This document shows positions 22,571 through 32,429 of a stretch of 64,000 nt of DNA, in pieces. Location of the stretch: positions 2,604,001 to 2,668,000 of the forward strand of contig JAUCEF010000017.1 of assembly GCA_033558025.1 (NCBI GenBank), read 5' to 3'. The stretch's first letter is position 1. Each line of letters begins with the position of its first letter. A program made the translations under genes and the position numbers. A model generated the notes under the pieces. That model did no database searches, was not told the DNA's origin, and saw only the letters and a list, made by a program, of their open reading frames with translations. Source of the DNA: Phytophthora sp. 'mugwort'. Taxonomy: Eukaryota > Oomycota > Peronosporomycetes > Peronosporales > Peronosporaceae.

Positions 22571-23740
22571 TTGGTTCCCCCAACCCTCGTCTTGTGGGGA
22601 GTCGTGCTCGTGGCGACTTCTTCAGTGCTGGAAGTAGCTTCATCGCTGGGACTCTTGTCTTCGTTGTCGACGTCCTCCTCAGACGCGTCTTGGTCCACTT
22701 CGTCGGCGTCTTCGTCGTTGGAGCTGGACTGCTCGAAAATGGCCCGTGTCTTAGAGGCTTTGCAGGCCGTTGGCGGCGTTGGGGCGACTGCTGTAAATCC
22801 GACCTCGTCCTCGAAACCAGAGTCTTCGTCTCCTTGCTCGGAGCGCTTGAACGCGTTCTCGTCGTAAAAGGCGACCCGTTTGCCGCCCGAAATTAGCTTG
22901 GCAACCTCGACTTGAGTAACATTGAGCGTTGTATCGGAAAGAAGGGCCTTCCAAGGGCCTCTGGAACGGTTGCCGACCCACGAAGGAACTGGTTGGGGGG
23001 GGGGCGACGTCGAGCTTCACGCGGGCGAGCGCCTTGTCTGACAAGTGCTGGTGCGGCTTACGCTTGGGATTGATCAGCTAACGTCTGCGCGAGAAGTTTG
23101 AAAATGGATGAGTAGCTGTCGGCGTCGACAAAGAGCGGGTCTACAGCGCGGGTGATTACACGGTCGTAGCGAGAACGGTCACGTCGTAATACGGTAACGA
23201 GGTCTTCTTGGGGTTGGCCAGTGGCATCCTTGGCGTCGACCGAGTGCATGGCCGCCTTGCCACCCATCCACATCATGGTATCGTCGACACCGTTCACGTA
23301 CTTGTCCAAGAAGCCGTAATATCCGAACCCCTCTATGTTGACTGAGGAACTTGCTTCTGGTGATAACAGCGTCCAGCGTCTGCTTGCGGCGCACATCTGA
23401 CTTGGTAGTGGGTGCATACAAAGAACAAGCGACGAAAGCGCATCCAAAAGCGCCAGTGCATGAGGTGAAGGGTCTTGTGCTGCTTGGGGCCGCACCAAAC
23501 CCGTTGTGATCTCCATGTGTACGCGATACGGAACGGTCCTTTTCCTTGGTCGTGGGCTGCCTGCTGAATCTGGGCAATGACTTTCTTGATTTGGTCGGGA
23601 GTGTCGCCTGGCAAGTGGAAGTAGGAAATGAGTGGCGGAACGGTCTTCTTCTTTATGGTGGCAGTCTTTAGTTTCTTCGCGGGAGGAGAATTGGCCTTGG
23701 AACTAGCTGGATGGACTGTACGGTGGGAAGAAGCGGCCGC
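22571..23740 (-). pseudogene. Antisense open region behind pol in element B (unknown protein)
   Basis: The minus strand, opposite to gag-pol, has protein-like sequence in alternating frames. It starts with a Lys-rich segment, then SYFHLPGDTPDQIKKVIAQI and GPFRIAYTWRSQRVWCG (to about 23330). A second frame gives GFGYYGFLDKYVNGVDDTMM and DPLFVDADSYSSIFKLLAQT, stopping at 23058; a third frame nearer 22571 gives an acidic Ser/Asp/Glu-rich tail. The residue composition and conserved-looking aromatic blocks suggest a former protein of about 350-400 residues, now carrying at least two frameshifts. I do not recognise the family. Antisense genes between pol and the 3' LTR are known in some LTR elements. 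Confidence 0.5.
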
Positions 23741-23839
23741 GACGTTCGGCTATGAGTCGTCGGGTCCCTTGGTAAAGAACTTCTGTATCCCCTCGTTGGG
23801 ATCGTGATGTGGACGGTCACTGAGCCTCTGCGAGGGTAG

Positions 23840-24710
23840 GTGCCCGACTGTTCTCGGCTACCAGTCTATTCGTCTACAAGTGGGCTGCGCTCGCCCAGTC
23901 ATGCGTCTGTCGATACCGACGGTACGTGCGGGGTCCAACCGTGCAAGGACAACCTCGCCGGACCAGACTGTGAAAAATCTACGAGGCTTTGTTTGCACGC
24001 CTATGGCCATATTAGTGGCGAGTCGAGAGCATCAAAAAGGGTTCGGTCGACTTCTGTATAAGTCGCTGGATGCCATTCACGACTATTGGTGCGTGTTCTT
24101 GCCGAACACGATGGAGATCACCTGGCAACGGTGCGGTACTCGACCGGGCTTAGGCTGGAGTGGAAGCTGACGGTTAACCGTGCTTGGCTAGTCGGACAAG
24201 CGTTCGGACGGTCGTATCGCTAGTGACGTACTCCATGTTCTACGGGATGCTGTACTCATACGAACCAACGGAATGGGCTTGTCGACGACTGCCTGGGGTT
24301 TTCGTGTTGGTGGTGGCTATCAATTATCAATTTGTCGATTTTGACGGAACGTTTGGCTACGACGGCCTAGCGATGAGTCATGCCTTGCAGGGATTCAATG
24401 TGACCCTATTGGTGGTAAGTTTCACCAGTCGCTGCTGGCTTATACAAAACGTCTACTTGCGGGCGTACGCCCTTCAAGATGACCGGTGATGGTTATGCGC
24501 TTGGTGCAAAGCAGTTGAGGAACAAGAGCAAATGAAACGGCTCAGCGAAGCGTTTCTGGCGGATGGACGGAGAAGGAAACCGTCCCCGCCAACCGTTCCG
24601 AGCCAAAGTCAAAAAGATGCGGAACAGCGTGAATTGCGTGCTAGGATGGAGGCAAGCCGTGCCGAAGAAGCCCGCTATACGACCCATGCTCGTCGAGGAC
24701 AACAAGCTTC
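23840..24710 (+). other. 3' region of element B, open stretches of unknown meaning
   Basis: Plus-strand open stretches at 23880-24170, 24184-24489 and 24532-24903 follow each other. The middle one is hydrophobic (GVFVLVVAINYQFVDF) and could include one or two membrane-like segments; the last is charged and helical (Glu/Arg/Ala-rich). An envelope-like gene would sit here, but no signal peptide, cleavage site or fusion peptide can be pointed to, so I do not call one. Confidence 0.35.
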
Positions 24711-24721
24711 AGTCGGGGAGA
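24711..24721 (+). promoter_or_regulatory. Polypurine tract of element B
   Basis: The purine-rich AGTCGGGGAGA abuts the TG of the 3' LTR, the position at which plus-strand DNA synthesis is primed. Confidence 0.6.
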
Positions 24722-25265
24722 TGTCCCGAATCCAGACGGAGGTTACCATCTGGGTCGGTCTGGGCCACGGCATGCGCGGCGGTCCACGGTTGAAGAACTG
24801 GTTGACACCCGTTGGCCGGAGGATGTACTCTACGGGTAAGCGAGTCGGGTCTGGCCGGCGTCGGGTTGGTAACGGTCTGCGCCTCGTCCCTGTTCTCGCT
24901 TGAGAGGAACTGTGGGACATTTGTCGAGTAGCGACCGAGCGGCGAGGACGGAGGTCGTGGAGGTAAGTGCTGACGACGGACACGTCTGTGCGAACGGAAC
25001 TTTCGGAGGGGTGACAAGTGCCTGACCCGTGGGATGGAGATGAGCGGCCCAGGTCCTGAAGGTGGCGTGCGGACTCTCGAGTTGAGAGAACGAGGGTCTC
25101 ACTGCCCAGGTTTAAACTAGTCAGTCGTGAATTTACCCGGTGAATAACAAAGTTGTTTGTGGATTTTATATTCGACTTTGTTAGTTTTGTTGTTTATTTC
25201 TTCCCTACACGCGTGTATTACTTCTATCCAGTGTCGACCGTCCTACACCGGGACGACTCGCGGCA
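24722..25265 (+). repeat. 3' LTR of element B (544 bp)
   Basis: It starts TGTCCCGAATCCAGACGG and ends CGACTCGCGGCA. Both ends match the shortened 5' LTR at 14392-14529. Followed by GTAC, the right target-site copy. Confidence 0.85.
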
Positions 25266-25784
25266 GTACAATCATTAGTTCGGAGAGTCTGGTGAGGAGC
25301 CTTCGATGCCGACGGCGAGTTTTGAGCAAGGTCGAAGGGCTGGCTGCCAGGATGGCTACATACACTCCGCGTCGAGAAATACCCCTAAAGCGGAATAAAG
25401 AGTTGATTACGATTAACGAGCGAATCATCTGAAACGTCATCCAGCAATAGCTCCTCTGGGCAGATACTCGACCAGATCTCCTACTTTTTTAATCTAGGAC
25501 GTCTTTTCAAGCTGCCGAACATTTTCGTACAATAGTCCTCGAAGTTAGTATCCGAGCGTGTAGTTAGTTGAGGGCTATATGATCAGAAGCGGAGGGGCCC
25601 ATTATATCACGAGTCAATCAAGCAGTTGGTCGATGTGCACTACGAGAGCCTGGCGAATCCGATTTCTTGTCATTAACTGCGACATTACAGGAGGCATACT
25701 TTAGTTGACGAGTATCTGATAAAAGGCACATTCCCTTCGTCGAGGCGAGCGAAGTGACTAATCGCTTTAGTACTCCTGGCTGTA

Positions 25785-26890
25785 CTATGTGAATGAGTCA
25801 GAATCATTGGAGTCGCCGGCCGCCTGATGTGACGCAATAATCCTCCGCCGTCTTTTCTCTCTTGCTCGCCGGTTGGATTCCAATCGTCTCTCGTGCCTTT
25901 CCCTACCTATCGCAAACATACGACGCAGATAGTCCCTGTAGTTGTCGACGTCAGCTTCGCGAAGAGGGTGTGCGTGAACGTGGCAATTCGTGAGAGCAAC
26001 GCATGTTTGGAAGAACAGCTCATAATTCTTTTCGTGCCAGCGGAACTTTTCCGGCACATAGGCTCCAAAGTGTGCAGAGTCTGCCAAAAATAATTCTCCA
26101 CAACCACTCGATCGGAGGCGATATCGACGTTGTCATCTCCTTCTTGGGGGGTTAGAGGGGTCGAAGGGCGACGCCGTTTTGGGATGATCGCCCGCGTCGT
26201 GTCAGCCAGGCCCTGGTAGCCCTTATCGGCCAGTATTGCCCAGGAGCCTGGGTATTCTTCGCGGAGAGGATCGTCGTCATTTAAATCTTCGTCCGAGGGC
26301 TTTTCAAAAACAGCAGCGACGTGGAAATCTTCATTCTTCCTGAAAATTGTAATATCCGCAGTAGACCCCTTGAAGTGAGGGGAACAGTTGATTGCCAAGC
26401 CAGTCGGAATGACAGAGACTTCCGTTTTGTAGCCGTGCAATTTGTGCGTGGCAGTGTAGTAGGAAGCCCTCTCTTGCTGCGAACCACTCGGCATGTTTGC
26501 CTGCTGAAATGTAATGTCGAGGGCATAACGCGCGGCCGGGAGATGGTTGAATGCACGGCCCGACAGCACCACCTTACGCATCGTCCATTCGCGCTCGGCG
26601 TGGTCAACATACCGTTCGTACAGGATCGACGATAGGAGTCCAAGAAACTTGATAACCATCTTCTCGAAAGTTGGAGGTTTGATATCGTAGAAACTAGCGA
26701 GCACGTCCAAATGACCACCGTTTCTTAAGCCGCGCAGCGTCATGAACAGCACGTCAACCGGAGGATATTTGCACTTGTTGCCTCCCCCGGTGTTCCAGCG
26801 CGTCGATATGTAGTCGTTGGCGCTGCTCCAAAGTCGAGAGATTTCGGTCGGCGTGAAGTTGGCCAGCTTCAGCACCCCCTCCGCACTCAC
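25785..26890 (-). pseudogene. PIF/Harbinger-type transposase (DDE_4 superfamily), frameshifted
   Basis: Reading on the minus strand from the ATG at 26890, the frame has an N-terminal helical region (LANFTPTEISRLWSSAN), KYPPVDVLFMTLRGLRNGG, then a DDE nuclease. The nuclease shows YALDITFQQANMPSGSQQE (first Asp), KLHGYKTEVSVIPTGLAINC, HFKGSTADITIF (second Asp) and AILADKGYQGLADTTRAIIP. VVVENYF follows and a frameshift in a T run near 26096; the true C-terminus (KFRWHEKNYELFFQTCVALT to the stop at 25785) is in another frame. Total length would be about 365-370 residues, normal for the family. Terminal inverted repeats could not be found by eye. Confidence 0.88.
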
Positions 26891-27190
26891 GGTCTGCTTG
26901 TACGTGTCCAGGATAGGACGGGGAGAGTCTTCGTGTCTTTCACTTGGTGGTAGTGGCTGGTTTGTGGTAGCGCGCTCGCTTGCTCACTCATTCCGCCTCT
27001 AGCTCTTGCAGGATCAGGAACGACCATGGCACGGCGGCACGCGATAGCGCACCTGGCGCCGCGGAGCGCGAAGAGGTGGCCGGTGGGTGCGACGACGAAG
27101 TCTGAGAGCGCGCGGAGTTGGCCAGCGAGCACGAAGATGAAGCTCCAGAGCGTGGAGAGCTCGCCGGGGAGCGCGAAGACAAAGCCCGAT

Positions 27191-27456
27191 AGTGCGATGA
27201 GAGGGTTGGGTTGCGCGATAATGAAGCCCGAGAATGTGAGGAGGCGCCCGGAGCAGCGGCGCCCAGGTTTGATGAGGAGGGGTCCGATAGAGTGGGAGAA
27301 CTGGAGCGATTCATGAAACTTCTTCTGAATGAAGCTAGAAGCGAAATAATAGTAGTAACTACGTCAGAAGCATGGCTTCTTGGTGCAATCAGAGCGTGCA
27401 CGCACGAGATGCGTGCCTGCTCTATCGAAGGGAACGGATCGAATTTTCTCGACTAA
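27191..27456 (+). other. Possible second ORF of the Harbinger element
   Basis: A plus-strand frame, divergent from the transposase, is rich in Glu/Arg/Ala repeats and ends ELERFMKLLLNEARSEI.... Harbinger elements often carry a divergent Myb/SANT-like gene, and oomycete versions end in such charged helical sequence. No Myb repeat is readable here and there is a TAG upstream, so this is a guess from position and composition. Confidence 0.3.
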
Positions 27457-28040
27457 TCAGCTGCCAGGCCTCAGAGCACTAGACGATGCCTATCAAATTC
27501 TACCCCGGTGCGTATCTCATCGACCCCACTTCTGACGTAGTGATTGTTTCTGATGTAGAGGACTAATGAAACCCAGGATGAGGCCAAACAGCCCGCTTGT
27601 ATGCGTACTGTATGTCCAGCATAGCGTTGTGTTTGCGAAGTGTGCGGGTCGTACAAAAAGCCAGGAAATACTGTACGTCTCCTTGCTAAGCATCGTTATA
27701 GCAAATTAGAGTACAAAATCTACTACAGTAGCTCGTGTTTGGGTGATATTTAAGGTACGCCTTTTTACTTTTCAAAACCAATCCACCGAAAAATCTGATC
27801 TCAACCGTGATTTATCAAGAATCCAGTGTTTTCCTTTAAGATTTTAATATTAATATTTGCTTCGTCCAGAGGATGAGTCGACTTCTTTCTAGATCACTTT
27901 CGTGTCACTCCTTCGATATCCAGCGGAGTACGCTCCATTAGTCCGTTTACGATGATAGGGCCATCCACTATGGGGTTTATGTCCTCGTACAGTACGTCCA
28001 GCGTTGCTGATGCTTTCCACCGACGTTGCTTTCTGACTTA
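27457..28040. other. No gene seen
   Basis: AT-rich intergenic sequence without recognisable coding or repeat structure. Confidence 0.6.
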
Positions 28041-28571
28041 TTGGTACACTACAAAATGGCCTGCTTTTTTATACACCAGCCAAAATTAGTGCATTGTGAA
28101 ATGGGTACATGTAGATGCTCTACTTAGCGAGCATATCGCATAAACTTATTTTTACAGTTCTGATGTACTACATGTAGGTCGTCTGAGACTGAGTTCCAAT
28201 CACAGCCAGAACCAAACCGAAAGGTCTTCTATCATGCTGCGATTCCAATCACAGTCAAAACCAAACCGAGGGGTCAACTTCTACATGTATCATGCTGCTC
28301 TGCCCATTGCCCAAGTGGCACGAATCTTGCTTGAAGCCTTATGTTGACCGAGATTACGCGCACGCGCACGCAGTACAGTGGAAATATCCATTGAGAGCTG
28401 TCCAACCCTCATTCTTCGGTATTCCCAGTATTACCGTAGTTACAGCGGCCAAACGTTGTGTATAATATTTTTAATACTAAAAGTTTATGCGACATGGTCG
28501 CAAAGTAAAGCAGGCTAAGCCCCAATTTTGGCTGCTGTATAAAAAAAACAGGCCATCTTGTACTGTACCAA
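28041..28571. mobile_element. 531-bp MITE with about 100-125-bp terminal inverted repeats and TA duplication
   Basis: The left end TTGGTACACTACAAAATGGC and the reverse complement of the right end, TTGGTACAGTACAAGATGGC, match. The similarity continues inward (GGCCTG, TTTTTATACA, CAGCCAAAATT) as far as TCGCATAAACTT on both sides, giving inverted repeats of roughly 100-125 bp. TA flanks both ends (28039-28040 and 28572-28573), as for Tc1/mariner-type elements. There is no transposase. The element lies about 100 bp beyond the stop codon of the MED15-like gene. Confidence 0.85.
28194..28298 (+). repeat. Tandem duplication inside the MITE
   Basis: Two copies of TTCCAATCACAG(C/T)CA(G/A)AACC ... ATCATGCTGC, starting at 28194 and 28243; the second has a short insertion (CTACATGT) before ATCATGCTGC. 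Confidence 0.8.
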
Positions 28572-28671
28572 TAAAAAAGAAGGCATAAACTACATCCCAG
28601 TGTACCGACGTTTTGTTTACCGCAAGCGTTGGCTTGATATACATATCTGCTGAAGTTCAAACGTTTGTGCA

Positions 28672-29974
28672 TTAGAATCGTCGATTGAAGCGAAAACTGT
28701 TCTTCATGTAGTTGAGCACGATTGGCCGCAGGATAGTCGAGTACGTGTGACGCAGGCGGTGGAGGATTGGCAGCACCTTCCGTCGGATGTGGGATTCCAC
28801 CACGTCCAGGTAATCGACTGTGCGCTTACGAGTTGGGATCATGCCGCAGGCCTCGCCAGGCTGTTGCTCCAGCAAATAAATTATCTTCTTGAGGTTGGCC
28901 AGGAAGTCGCCAAGGTTGTTGGACTCGTGGCGTCGCAGACTGGCCGAGTGCTGGATCACCGTGTTCACGCGGCAGAGCTCGCGGAACACCAATGCGACTT
29001 CGTCGCGGTACAGATTCTTCATCACCCGCAGCTTAGCGAAGTACATCTCGTCGCGCTGGGCCGATGAAGCGTCTGTGGCTGACAGCGCCGATGGGGACGA
29101 GCGCATTTTCCGTTTCCCTGATCGTCTGCTGCCGCTAGTTGTACCAGACCTGCGACTACTTGATCTGCCACCGTATCGTCGCGGGGTCTCAGTCAGCGTA
29201 CTGGCCGCGTCGATGTGGTTCTCCTCCTGGTGTCGGCTATAACGACACGGCACCAACGGCGGCGCTGCCTCCGCGGTCAACGATGCAGCAGCAGGTTGCC
29301 TTTGCAATACCGGATCGGGCGTTCGAATCAGATTAAGTCGATGCCCTTCCACGAGTCTTACCGTGACCTCCATACCTTCGTTCTCGCTGTGGGACGGTTG
29401 ACGTCGCAGCGATTCGATGCGATGCTCCAGCTTCTGCTTGTACTGGACCTGGTTGGTGCTCCTCTTCCACACGAACGACTCGTACCGAGATGCGCACATT
29501 CTCAGGTGGCGCAGGTCGGGGTCTCCTGTAATCCGTTGCAGCTGCTCCATCCTGCACCAGTCAACGCTACCTATCAGTCCTTCCGTTACTGCAACAACCC
29601 TTCTACACCCGCACGTACATGGCAGCCACGAGTCGGTCTCTCAGCTCGCTGTGCACCATGCGTCGCCAGTGTCGCTCACGCCTCTGTTCGTTCTGCATTT
29701 GCGTCACCTGCGACGCTGTCAAGGGCTCATCCTGTTGCTCCTGTCGGTCCAGCGGTTTCTGCTCCTGTTCTTCTGCACTGCTGCCTCTGCTGGCTGCGTG
29801 CGTGGCTAGCGCCACCTCCATGGGCGTCGCCGGCGACTCGGCGCCCGTGACGTTGGCCACACACGAGACGGCTACCGAGACGTCCCCGGCGACATCAGAG
29901 GCTGTAGCTGTAGTGTCGCCTGGTGGTCGACCACCGGGCACCCCCCCCTGCGTGTCCACGGCCTCCGGACGCAT
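28672..29974 (-). CDS. MED15: MED15-like KIX-domain Mediator subunit
   Basis: Two exons on the minus strand, 29974-29619 and 29551-28672, are joined across a 67-nt intron (GTACGT...GTGCAG) that splits an ATG codon; the product is 411 residues. The ATG at 29974 is the first in frame after an upstream stop. Residues 1-90 are low-complexity and Gln/Glu-rich. A KIX domain follows at about 95-170 (HWRRMVHSELRDRLVAAM..., MCASRYESFVWKRSTNQVQY), matching the W-R-x7-R-x-(R)-(L/I)-V pattern of MED15 and CBP/p300. A basic Ser/Arg linker comes next, then a helical block (MYFAKLRVMKNLYRDEVALV ... FLANLKKIIYLLEQQP ... VESHIRRKVLPIL) like the MED15 middle region. The likely role is in the Mediator tail, where KIX binds activation domains. 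It is the only host gene recognised in the repeat-rich part. A different KIX protein is possible, but the C-terminal block favours MED15. Confidence 0.78.
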
Positions 29975-30506
29975 GCTGCTGTCGCTCTCGTGGCCCGCCG
30001 TCGTGCGTTGCTGTTCTGTCGACGTCGCCTTCTTCACGGTTCACGTCGAGTTGATTGTTTCTGTACACCAGTAGAAAAAAATCACGAATTTTGTTTTGAC
30101 CGTTTCAGATTTCAGAAATTCGTGGCGCATCATCGTAAGACTTGGCAGAGGGAAATGAGATTCATATAGCAGTTGGGTACGGTCAGCAATCAGTCACTCC
30201 TTACTTCATTAAGTGAACAGCAAAAGACTGGCGCCTTCACGCATCGCGAGGTTTGAGAACGCAAAGAACTTGCTGCACACTACTCAGAAAGCACGACAAA
30301 TCTCCAAACAAATTACAGTAAGTGGGTCGTGGTAAAATTCGGGTTTACAGAATCTGATGCCGTTTCGTAATCAGGTATCGATTGCGAAACGTAAAGGATA
30401 TGGTACTTTCGACACGGATATTCACATTTTACTTGTGTATTGTCTAGTGTTTGTGTGCAAACCTTCACTGAAAGCGAATGAATACATGTACACTATAATT
30501 CTATGC
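29975..30506. other. Intergenic, upstream of the MED15-like gene
   Basis: It should hold the MED15-like promoter and 5' UTR. AT-rich; no specific site can be supported. Confidence 0.5.
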
Positions 30507-30870
30507 AACGGGGTTACATGAAGAGTGCCAAGTCAGGCACTCTTCAGAATGGTATACCCAAGTACCCTAAGTGATGTAGCTAAACATCACTATGACGTCG
30601 ACGGTAATGGCGTAATGGATAGGTATCACAGATATGGAACAAAGACCTCAGAGCCACTCAATAGAATACCATCTAGGTACTATATAGGTGACTAATAGTT
30701 AGTATGTAGACGCATTAAAAGGTCACTTATAAATATATTCAGTCTTAAACATACCTAATTTTGGCAACAATCCCACAGGCCAGGGACTAGTGAACTGCCG
30801 TTCACTGAGAGTTTGTATACTCTCCGGAAGTCACACTTCCTGTGCGCAAGGTGTTGTGTGCCTCGTCACA
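30507..30870 (+). repeat. 5' LTR of element C, left copy
   Basis: It starts AACGGGGTTACATGAAGAG (a TGC precedes it, so the true first base may be 30504) and ends ..CTCGTCACA, two bases before the primer binding site. The flanks outside the two LTRs (CTATGC on the left, ACTAAGG on the right) do not match each other. Confidence 0.7.
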
Positions 30871-30872
30871 CT

Positions 30873-30888
30873 TGGTAGCACTTGTAGT
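30873..30888 (+). promoter_or_regulatory. Primer binding site of element C, left copy
   Basis: TGGTAGCACTTGTAGT, two bases after the LTR; one base different from element A. Mirror copy at 40228-40243. Confidence 0.65.
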
Positions 30889-30938
30889 TAATCCACGCCT
30901 ACGCGGGTTACTACCTGCAATCTCTGGGTCCTAGCAAC

Positions 30939-31853
30939 ATGGACCGGAATGAGTTTCCTCATCTGAACGACTCACAGTTCGAGTCCGCTCGTAAGATGGC
31001 TGGTATCTCTGGTATAGATGCCTTGCGCAGCTTGGCGTCGTCCACGCAAGCTGTGCAGGTTAAACGCGTGACCGTGTTTGACATGTACGAGCTGGGGCTC
31101 ATCGAACACGTTCGGAGCAATCTGCAGGTTCCGGTCGCAGAGCCGAAACCGGTCTACCCCAAGCCGCTGAGGCTGAAGGTAAACCCTTATGAAGGAAAGG
31201 AAGTGAGAACCTTCACTTCTGGGTGCGAGAAGTAGATCTCGCAATGGATGCGGCTCTCATCTCTTCGGAGCACCTCCGAGTGGCTTTGCCCTCGCCAACC
31301 TTAGCGGTCATTCTAAGCGTTGGGCGTATACGCGGGAAGCGACAACGCCTGGTTGCTTCGCATCCTGGGCTCAGCTGTTTGAACAGCTTAGAGCCGCGTT
31401 CCTCCCCGCGAACTATGAGTACCGCCAGCGTTCACGCTTCCTGTCATGTAAACAGGGAAGACGTGAGCTGCAAGAGTGCATCCGGGAGCTCACCGCATCT
31501 CTCGTGGGGAACCCACTCCATGAACACATCAAGGCGACGGTGTTCATGGACGGCCTAAAAGTAGGCCCGGCCCGCGCCCAGCTCTTTTGGGTGCAGGCCA
31601 ACACTCTGGAGGAGACGATCCAGTCGCCCTCCAAAGATGGGTACAGTCACCGCCAGGCGGGCACGCTGGCGGCGATGTGGCCAGAAACCCTAAACCCAGC
31701 GGGCCAGTTTCCATGGAACTTGGACTCGCCGAGCAGCATGATATTCGCTGCTATAGCTGTGATAAGCTAGGGCACATGGCACGTGCCTGTCGTGCGGGGG
31801 ACAACGAAAGCATTTCCCGTCCTAAGCCCATCGCGCTCAATGGTCGCTGTTAA
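30939..31853 (+). pseudogene. gag of element C, left copy
   Basis: It starts at an ATG (MDRNEFPHLNDSQFESARK) about 50 bases after the primer binding site. Frames then change near 31220 and 31500, covering a capsid-like region (GNPLHEHIKATVFMDGLKVG). It ends with a perfect CCHC knuckle, CYSCDKLGHMARACRAG, near 31755-31800. The knuckle would bind the element RNA. It is broken by frameshifts; the identical copy is at 39263-40177 on the other strand. Confidence 0.78.
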
Positions 31854-32059
31854 AGGCCGCGACCCACGGACAGGGGACGCAGGACACCAGTAGGGGCGGG
31901 GCGCCCTACTGGGAAAGATCTAAGTCTTCATGAGCGGTGCGCGGGTGGCGCCCACCATGGAGACTTAGCCCCTGAGAGTCTGTGCACTCTCGAATCGAAG
32001 AAAGGCTGCGTTGGGCTGCTAGTTGTACACGTAAATGTCCGGGATATACCCATCCTTTC

Positions 32060-32429
32060 CGAGTCTTGATAGACTCCCGGGGGGGGGGGGGTGAAGAACT
32101 TCACACGCGGCCAGAATGTTGCGGAGAACAGCAACAAGTTGGCCGATGCTTTACGAGAAAGCAAAGGCAACGGGACAGTGTCGGTACAACTGGACGGCGG
32201 AACGGTGATTACCGTTCCCAAGATCCATGTGGATCTAGCTGTGAAGTTCGAGGACTTCGAGCAGTTTACTGTTCTAGAGATGGACAAGTATGACTTGATC
32301 CTAGGCATGCCTTGGCCCGAGAAACATCAGCCATGGATCGATTGGCGGAATAAAGCCATCGGGGCCAGTCGGCCCGCAGTTACTGGCAGAGCATCGGCGA
32401 GACATGTTCCCACCTCTGCCGGGAACTAG
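32060..32429 (+). pseudogene. Protease of element C, left copy, active site interrupted by a G tract
   Basis: The residues before the active site are readable (RVLIDS, 32060-32077). Where the codons for Gly-Ala-Ser should follow there is a run of 13 G, and then the protease resumes in a shifted frame: KNFTRGQNVAENSNKLADAL and GMPWPEKHQPWIDWR, the standard Ty3 retropepsin end. The homopolymer has thus replaced the heart of DSGA. In the right copy the run is 17 long and also out of frame. Confidence 0.8.

Larger units (their letters stand above)
14392..25265 (+). mobile_element. Ty3/gypsy LTR retrotransposon B (10.9 kb, both LTRs, non-functional)
   Basis: Bounded by LTRs that share TGTCCCGA..TCCAGA.GGAGGTTACC at the start and TTTTATATTCGACTTTGTTAG ... 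GGGACGACTCG near the end, with a 4-bp direct repeat GTAC outside each (14388-14391 and 25266-25269). The internal order is leader with tandem repeats, gag with two zinc knuckles, protease, RT, RNase H, integrase with zinc-binding, core and SH3-like parts, then about 2.6 kb of extra sequence with an antisense open region, a polypurine tract and the 3' LTR. Many stops and frameshifts are present and the protease and RT active sites are altered. The 5' LTR has lost about 400 bp relative to the 3' LTR. The 7-mer GAACGGT, counting both strands, occurs roughly 29 times by eye in this element. Confidence 0.92.

Noticed and set aside
23840..24490. Envelope-like gene behind pol in element B
   Set aside because: One stretch is hydrophobic, but no signal peptide, cleavage site or fusion peptide can be shown and the frames are short.
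26988..27401. A Ser-rich 137-codon minus-strand frame
   Set aside because: Low-complexity product of the GAGCGCGAAG-like repeats; no start context or domain. The opposite strand is equally open.
28747..29850. Several plus-strand frames of 100-210 codons
   Set aside because: They are antisense shadows of the MED15-like gene, whose strand is fixed by the KIX domain and an in-phase intron.
29975..30037. Extension of the MED15-like frame to 30037
   Set aside because: The frame is open there but begins with GTG and is preceded by an in-frame TGA; the first ATG is at 29974.
32079..32091. G tract as a programmed frameshift site between gag and protease
   Set aside because: It lies inside the protease active site, differs in length between the two copies and leads into stops; damage is the simpler reading.
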